Positions 1-3,686 of a stretch of DNA of 5,302 nt are shown one piece after another. The position numbers and the translations under genes are program-made. Below the pieces are notes generated by a model. The model ran no database searches. It saw only the letters and a list, made by a program, of their open reading frames with translations, and had not been told where the DNA came from. This DNA comes from Chitinophagaceae bacterium (GTDB lineage: Bacteria > Bacteroidota > Bacteroidia > Chitinophagales > Chitinophagaceae): contig JAEUVI010000454.1 of the NCBI GenBank assembly GCA_016787105.1, positions 1 to 5,302 of the forward strand, written 5' to 3'. Position 1 is the first letter of the stretch, and every line of letters begins with the position of its first letter.

Positions 1-599
1 GGCAACATCCAGTCCAGTTCAACCGAATTTTCGGGTCGAAGATTAATGCGCTCTAATCCCGCTGCTGCGAAAATTGCTCCGCTCCAATTGCTTTCATCTA
101 ATTTTTTCAATCGTGTATTGACATTGCCACGAAGATTTTCAATTTTATGATGAGGAAATTTATTCAGCCATTGGGCCTTACGGCGAATGCTTGAAGTGGC
201 TATCGTGAAAGTTGAGGCGTGAGAAGTGAAAAGCTTTTCAATGATCGGTGTGGCTTTCACGTTTGACGTCTCACCTTTCACGACGAGTAAATCTTTATAG
301 CTTCCTCTCTTCAACACCGCAGCTTGCACAATTCCTTCCGGCAACTGCGTCGGTACGTCTTTCATGGAGTGAACCGCAATATCAATCTTGTCGTTCAGCA
401 ATGCAATGTCAAGACTTCTTGTAAATATTCCCTGCACACCCATTTCGTACAATGGTGTTTTCAGGTCAATATCGCCTTCGCTCTTTATATAAGTTAATTC
501 AGATTGATAACCGGATGCAGCGAGTAAGTCTTTTACCTGCGTAGCCTGCCATACAGCCAATTGGCTTTCCCTTGTTCCTATCCTGATAATTTTGTTCAT
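1..599 (-). CDS. hemC: Hydroxymethylbilane synthase (porphobilinogen deaminase), N-terminal 199 residues, runs off the left edge
   Basis: This cytosolic enzyme polymerises four porphobilinogen units into hydroxymethylbilane on a covalent dipyrromethane cofactor. I translated the frame by hand from the ATG at 599 and it stays open to base 1. Seen: the N-terminal strand IGTRESQLAVWQA (residues 7-19), VHSMKDVP (76-83) carrying the catalytic aspartate D81 (equivalent to E. coli D84), TSSIRR (135-140) and RGNVNTRL (157-164), which bind cofactor and substrate acidic groups, and FAAAGLERI (177-185). The cofactor-attachment cysteine lies in the missing C-terminal third; family members are about 300 residues. 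The start is 9 nt after the hemA stop, so the two are probably co-transcribed. Odd: 51 residues separate KDVP from TSS, against 40 in E. coli as I recall it, and the extra length coincides with an inverted repeat array at 205-281. Identification is near certain. Confidence 0.96.
   Translation of the reverse strand, partial: MNKIIRIGTRESQLAVWQATQVKDLLAASGYQSELTYIKSEGDIDLKTPLYEMGVQGIFTRSLDIALLNDKIDIAVHSMKDVPTQLPEGIVQAAVLKRGSYKDLLVVKGETSNVKATPIIEKLFTSHASTFTIATSSIRRKAQWLNKFPHHKIENLRGNVNTRLKKLDESNWSGAIFAAAGLERINLRPENSVELDWML
205..281. repeat. Two inverted arrays of degenerate 7-bp repeats inside hemC
   Basis: Bases 205-232 read on the plus strand as four consecutive 7-bp units, and bases 254-281 read on the minus strand as four more. 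The consensus is close to GTGARAN (units such as GTGAAAG, GTGAGAC, GTGAGAA). The arms are separated by 21 bp, itself three unit lengths. Extended by a few bases (203-234 against 252-283), the arms match at roughly 26 of 32 positions, so the whole is an imperfect palindrome able to form a long hairpin. It encodes HemC residues 107-132 without breaking the frame. From memory, GTGAAAC/GTGAGAC-type tandem repeats are scattered through Bacteroidota genomes, mostly between genes; this is not checked here. Confidence 0.75.
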
Positions 600-600
600 C

Positions 601-611
601 CTGCAAAATTA
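601..611 (-). promoter_or_regulatory. TAnnTTTGCAG element at the hemA/hemC junction
   Basis: The minus strand reads TAATTTTGCAG, whose first three bases are the hemA stop codon, and it ends 1 nt before the hemC ATG. It fits the Bacteroidota -7 element TAnnTTTG and matches the elements before hemA and hemH. As a promoter it would start transcription almost on the hemC start codon. Chance similarity or a role in translation is equally possible. Confidence 0.3.
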
Positions 612-1838
612 ATCAGTACCGGTGGCAATAAATTCATTGATAGCTTCTATGTAGTAGCAGCCTTTCTGGTTTTGCTTGCGCATTTTAGTGGCCATACCGC
701 TTACCACCTGCTGTATTTTATTTCCGGGAGGAAATGTGTAATGTTCAGAAAGTGTTTGTGTATATAAGGAACAGCTTTTCATTTCTTCCAGTTTATTCTT
801 CACTGCTTTTAAAACCGGAACATTTTTGCGCATATCATACCATTCTGTAAAATCTGAGATATGCTCTGCTATAATTTCTTTTGCTTTGGGAACTTCTGCC
901 TGGCGTTTTGCCAATGTTTCATCTTTCAGTTTCGAAAGTTCATCCACATTTACAAATGTTACCTGGGGCAACTGCTGCGCTGTCTGTTCTACATTGGATG
1001 GAACAGAAAGATCGATTATTAGCTTTTCTGAGCTATTAGCAAAATGTGAAGCCAGGATAATCGGTTCAGTCGCATTCGTAGCAACAAGAATAATATCTGA
1101 TGACGTGATTTTTTCAGGCAATTGGCTCATCGGCGCATAATGAAGGCCGAGTTCTTTTGCAAGTGCTTCCGCTTTTTCTTCCGTACGGTTAATAAGTGTA
1201 ATGTGATTGGCTTCTACATAATCCGCTAAGTTCTTGCAGGTATTGCGGCCTATTTTTCCTGTGCCAATCAACAGAATATTTTTTGATGAAATATCTTTTA
1301 CATTTTCACGGATGTATTGTACTGCTGCAAACGAAACAGAGACTGTACCGCCGCTTAAAGCAGTTTCATTTTTAACCTGCTTGGATGCCTGCAATACTGA
1401 GTTTACTAATCTTTCAGTAAAGCTTTTTATAAAACCATTTTCCCTTGCAAATTTTACAGAGGCTTTTATCTGGCCGATAATCTCATAGTCACCGAGGATC
1501 TGAGAATCAAGACCCGCCGCTACACTGAAAAGATGACGAGCAGCTTCAGTGCCCTTTTTGATGTATGCTACCTTTTTGAATTGCTCCGCACTGCCGCTTG
1601 TTTCTGCGCAAAGCAGGTTAATGAGTAAGTCTACATTTTCCGCAATGCCATAAATCTCTGTACGATTGCAGGTAGAAAGGATAAACAGTTCGTTGATACC
1701 TGCCAGTTTGGCTTTTTGTAAAATAGAAGCGTACTGATCGTTGTTAATGGCGAACTGCCCTCTTACAGAAGCATCTGATTTGCGGTAGTTAATTCCCGCC
1801 AGGAAAAATGTTGCTATATCTGTTACCTTTTCGTGCAT
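609..1838 (-). CDS. hemA: Glutamyl-tRNA reductase, 409 residues
   Basis: This cytosolic enzyme uses NADPH to reduce glutamyl-tRNA(Glu) to glutamate-1-semialdehyde, the committed step of C5-pathway heme synthesis. Seen, numbering from the chosen start: LAGINYRKSDASVRGQF (13-29); the catalytic motif STCNRTEIYG (55-64) with nucleophile C57; the substrate-domain motif HLFSVAAGLDSQILGDYEIIGQ (102-123); the NADPH-binding loop LLIGTGKIGRNT (189-200) followed by INRTEEKAEAL (216-226); IIDLSVPSNVE (274-284); and the C-terminal dimerisation helices with RKQNQKGCYYIEAINEFI (387-404). Length is normal (E. coli 418). The frame is open to an ATG at 1889, but I prefer the ATG at 1838: it leaves the usual short lead into the first beta strand, and the promoter-like element at 1867-1877 lies between the two ATGs. 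It leads a hemA-hemC unit and diverges from hemH. Confidence 0.96.
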   Translation of the reverse strand: MHEKVTDIATFFLAGINYRKSDASVRGQFAINNDQYASILQKAKLAGINELFILSTCNRTEIYGIAENVDLLINLLCAETSGSAEQFKKVAYIKKGTEAARHLFSVAAGLDSQILGDYEIIGQIKASVKFARENGFIKSFTERLVNSVLQASKQVKNETALSGGTVSVSFAAVQYIRENVKDISSKNILLIGTGKIGRNTCKNLADYVEANHITLINRTEEKAEALAKELGLHYAPMSQLPEKITSSDIILVATNATEPIILASHFANSSEKLIIDLSVPSNVEQTAQQLPQVTFVNVDELSKLKDETLAKRQAEVPKAKEIIAEHISDFTEWYDMRKNVPVLKAVKNKLEEMKSCSLYTQTLSEHYTFPPGNKIQQVVSGMATKMRKQNQKGCYYIEAINEFIATGTD

Positions 1839-1866
1839 GAAGTTGGTTCTGCCATGTTTTATATCG

Positions 1867-1877
1867 CTGCAAATGTA
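1867..1877 (-). promoter_or_regulatory. Candidate hemA promoter -7 element
   Basis: The minus strand reads TACATTTGCAG, a full match to the Bacteroidota -7 consensus TAnnTTTG. A transcript starting 5-7 nt after TTTG would have a leader of roughly 25 nt before the ATG at 1838, and would exclude the upstream in-frame ATG at 1889. A TTTTG occurs upstream, but only 13 nt away, shorter than the usual spacing of about 19-21 nt to the -33 element. The -33 element is therefore weak or absent. Confidence 0.5.
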
Positions 1878-1907
1878 CCTTTCGCCCATTCAAAATGATA
1901 AAATCTC

Positions 1908-1925
1908 TGTCATTCGAATGTCATT
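1908..1925. promoter_or_regulatory. Candidate operator between hemA and hemH (TGTCATT direct repeat overlapping a palindrome)
   Basis: TGTCATT occurs at 1908-1914 and again at 1919-1925, 11 bp apart, about one helical turn. The bases between complete a perfect 10-bp palindrome, CATTCGAATG (1911-1920), and flanking TG/CA pairs extend the dyad to 1908-1923 with one mismatched pair. AAAATGA (1892-1898) and TCATTTT (1921-1927) form a further inverted pair around it. It lies about 30 bp upstream of the hemA -7 element, where a regulator could act on hemA and perhaps hemH. No regulator gene is in the window, so this rests on pattern alone. Confidence 0.35.
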
Positions 1926-2031
1926 TTAATACGCGAATTGGTAAAACACGGGGTGAATTGACTGTAATTAATCAGGCTATTGAGTTTCATCATGTGTTTG
2001 ATTCAAAATGCTGTAAACGAAGCCGAGTAAT

Positions 2032-2042
2032 TACATTTGCAG
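2032..2042 (+). promoter_or_regulatory. Candidate hemH promoter -7 element
   Basis: TACATTTGCAG is identical over 11 bases to the element before hemA, in the opposite orientation, and both are followed two bases later by ATAT. TTTG ends only 10 nt before the hemH ATG, so the predicted transcript has a leader of about 3-6 nt or none. No TTTG-type -33 element is seen at the expected distance; the nearest, at 1997-2000, is 31 bp upstream. Confidence 0.45.
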
Positions 2043-2049
2043 ACATATT

Positions 2050-3072
2050 ATGAACAAGGCAAATAAACGCGGAATAGTTCTTATGAACCTCGGCTCACCG
2101 GACTCCACTTCAGTAAAAGATGTACGCCGGTACCTCAATGAATTTTTAATGGACGAACGGGTAATTGATATCCCCTGGCTGCAAAGATTATTATTGGTGA
2201 AAGGAATTATTACGCCTTTTCGTGCATCAAAGTCTGCACATGCGTACAAGACTATCTGGACGAATGAAGGTTCGCCGCTGATTGTAATAACAAAACAATT
2301 GCAGGCAGCAGTTGAGCAATTGGTAAATGAACCGGTAGAAATAGCAATGCGCTATGGTAACCCTTCTCCAAAAGCCGCTTTTGATGCATTGATAAACAGG
2401 GTAAAGGATTTGGAAGAAGTAGTGTTGTTTCCATTATATCCGCATTATGCATTGGCCAGTTATGAAACTGCCGTTGAGTACGCAAAGGAAATTCATGCAA
2501 AAAATAAGTATCGGTTCCGGCTAACAATTGTTCCGCCTTATTTTAATGACCCGGGTTATATAAAAGCACAGAGCGAAAGTATGCGTCCATACATGCAGCA
2601 GGACTACGATCATATTTTGTTCAGTTATCACGGTATACCTGCGCGGCACCTGCACAACAGGGATGTAGCGCAGGTAAAGCAATGTGTACAGGCAGGAACA
2701 TGCCTTGCCGCCGGACCTGAAAAGAATAGAAACTGTTACCGCTACGAAGTATTTGAAACAACAAGATTGGTAACCGAAGCATTGAATATTCCAAAAGAAA
2801 AATATAGTTTATCCTTTCAATCAAGATTGGGAAAAGGCTGGCTGGAGCCATTTACGGATGTAAGGCTTGAACAAATGCCGAAGGAAGGGATAAAAAAATT
2901 ACTGATAGTCAGCCCGGCTTTTGTGAGTGATTGCCTGGAAACATTGGAAGAACTGGAAGTAAGAGGGAAAGAAATTTTCATTGGTGCAGGTGGAACAGAT
3001 TATCAAATGATACCTTGTATGAATGTGCATCCGGATTGGGTAAGTACTGTTGCAAAATTGGTTTCAATATAA
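2050..3072 (+). CDS. hemH: Ferrochelatase, 340 residues
   Basis: This enzyme inserts ferrous iron into protoporphyrin IX to give protoheme, usually at the inner face of the membrane. Seen: GIVLMNLGSPDS (8-19), the substrate-side motif IWTNEGSPL (69-77), MRYGNPSP (100-107), VLFPLYPHYALASYET (125-140), FSYHGIP (191-197) with catalytic H194, SFQSRLGKGWLEPFTD (255-270), and SPAFVSDCLETLEEL (288-302) with the conserved acidic residue E297. An insert after the active-site loop carries C212, C218 and C229 before YRYE. This resembles the internal cysteine segment that binds a [2Fe-2S] cluster in the Myxococcus xanthus type of ferrochelatase, but that segment has four cysteines and only three are visible here. 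The start gives the normal short lead to the first strand; the next Met (12) lies inside it. There is no Shine-Dalgarno. hemJ follows 33 nt later, making the last two heme steps neighbours. Confidence 0.97.
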   Translation: MNKANKRGIVLMNLGSPDSTSVKDVRRYLNEFLMDERVIDIPWLQRLLLVKGIITPFRASKSAHAYKTIWTNEGSPLIVITKQLQAAVEQLVNEPVEIAMRYGNPSPKAAFDALINRVKDLEEVVLFPLYPHYALASYETAVEYAKEIHAKNKYRFRLTIVPPYFNDPGYIKAQSESMRPYMQQDYDHILFSYHGIPARHLHNRDVAQVKQCVQAGTCLAAGPEKNRNCYRYEVFETTRLVTEALNIPKEKYSLSFQSRLGKGWLEPFTDVRLEQMPKEGIKKLLIVSPAFVSDCLETLEELEVRGKEIFIGAGGTDYQMIPCMNVHPDWVSTVAKLVSI

Positions 3073-3084
3073 AATAACTAAATC

Positions 3085-3098
3085 TCCCCTTTAGGGGA
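3085..3098 (+). repeat. Hairpin TCCCC-TTTA-GGGGA in the hemH-hemJ gap
   Basis: TCCCC (3085-3089) and GGGGA (3094-3098) form a perfect 5-bp, mostly G:C stem with a TTTA loop, ending 7 nt before the hemJ ATG. It would cover the ribosome-binding region of hemJ. No T-run follows, so it is not a normal intrinsic terminator. Sequences like TCCCCTTTAGGGGA recur between genes in many Bacteroidota genomes as I recall, so it may be a dispersed repeat rather than a dedicated regulator. Confidence 0.55.
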
Positions 3099-3105
3099 TA
3101 GGGAT

Positions 3106-3651
3106 ATGTATCTCTATTTCAAAGCGCTTCATATCATCTTTATCGTTACCTGGTTTGCGGGTCTGTTTTATATGCCCCGGTTATTGATATATAATACGGA
3201 AGCAGGCAATAAGTCAGAAGCTGAGAAGAACGTACTACGTGAACAGTTTAGCAAAATGATGAAGCCACTTTGGTTTGGTATCACCTGGCCTTCCGCTATA
3301 CTTACATTAATATTTGGATTGATTGTTTTGTTTAAAGGTGGCTGGGCCGATACCTTCAAAGGAGAAACATGGTTACATATCAAACTCACTTTAGTTTTCT
3401 TTTTATACCTCTATCATTTCTCATTGCATATTCTTTTCAAACAACAATTGAAAGGCATTTTTAAGTACACTTCACAACAACTTCGTGTATGGAATGAAGT
3501 AGCAACGATTTTCCTTGTTGCAATAGTCATGCTGGTTGTAGTGAAGCAGAATATGAGTTTTGTATGGGGAATATTGGGATTGCTTGCTTTTGTTATTTTG
3601 CTAATGAGTGCAATTAAAATCTATAAGATAATAAGAGAAAAGCGCTGGTAA
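3106..3651 (+). CDS. hemJ: Protoporphyrinogen IX oxidase HemJ (CopD/UPF0093-type membrane protein), 181 residues
   Basis: HemJ is an inner-membrane protein that oxidises protoporphyrinogen IX to protoporphyrin IX, the substrate of ferrochelatase, probably passing electrons to the respiratory chain. Seen: the N-terminal signature KALHIIFIVTWFAGLFYMPRL (6-26) with H9, matching the N-terminal heme-ligand histidine of the family; WLHIKL (89-94) with K93, matching the lysine reported as essential in Synechocystis HemJ; and RVWNEVATIFLVAIVMLVVVK (127-147), the family's arginine, Asn-Glu and closing lysine. Hydrophobic segments lie at about 5-24, 56-76, 90-110, 132-147 and 151-171, and the tail is basic (KIIREKRW). 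Length suits the family. A133 and Q148 stand where I recall prolines. No HemG or HemY type is present in the window, and position beside hemH supports the role. General CopD-family membership would be the fallback name. Confidence 0.9.
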   Translation: MYLYFKALHIIFIVTWFAGLFYMPRLLIYNTEAGNKSEAEKNVLREQFSKMMKPLWFGITWPSAILTLIFGLIVLFKGGWADTFKGETWLHIKLTLVFFLYLYHFSLHILFKQQLKGIFKYTSQQLRVWNEVATIFLVAIVMLVVVKQNMSFVWGILGLLAFVILLMSAIKIYKIIREKRW

Positions 3652-3653
3652 GT

Positions 3654-3686
3654 CTTTTATCGTATCAGTACAAAAGTTCCTTTTTG
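3654..3686 (+). terminator. Weak candidate terminator at the convergent hemJ/adhesin junction
   Basis: CTTTT (3654-3658) plus GTA (3662-3664) can pair with TAC (3669-3671) plus AAAAG (3672-3676), with an ATC bulge and a TCAG loop, followed by TTCCTTTTT (3678-3686). This fits the end of the hemH-hemJ transcript. The stem is short, bulged and A/T-rich, and it lies inside the 3' end of the opposing gene, so it may be chance. Confidence 0.25.

Noticed and set aside
1..599. Possible frameshift or decay in hemC because of the repeat array
   Set aside because: Hand translation gives an unbroken frame from 599 to 1 with all catalytic motifs present on both sides of the array.
561..767. Plus-strand open frame of 68 codons across the hemC/hemA junction
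   Set aside because: It is antisense to the ends of two clear genes and has no start signal or family resemblance.
826..1488. Plus-strand open frames at 826-1140 and 1234-1488
   Set aside because: Both lie wholly antisense to hemA, whose motifs are intact along its length, and neither encodes a recognisable domain.
1997..2007. TTTGA-T-TCAAA inverted repeat, resembling an FNR/CRP-type half site, upstream of hemH
   Set aside because: The one-base spacer does not fit TTGAT-N4-ATCAA, and such short A/T-rich dyads are expected by chance.
2031..2851. Minus-strand open frames at 2031-2249, 2252-2527 and 2621-2851
   Set aside because: All are antisense to hemH, which has every ferrochelatase motif in order; the first would also overlap the hemH promoter.
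3168..3389. Minus-strand open frame of 73 codons
   Set aside because: It lies within hemJ, which is well supported on the other strand.
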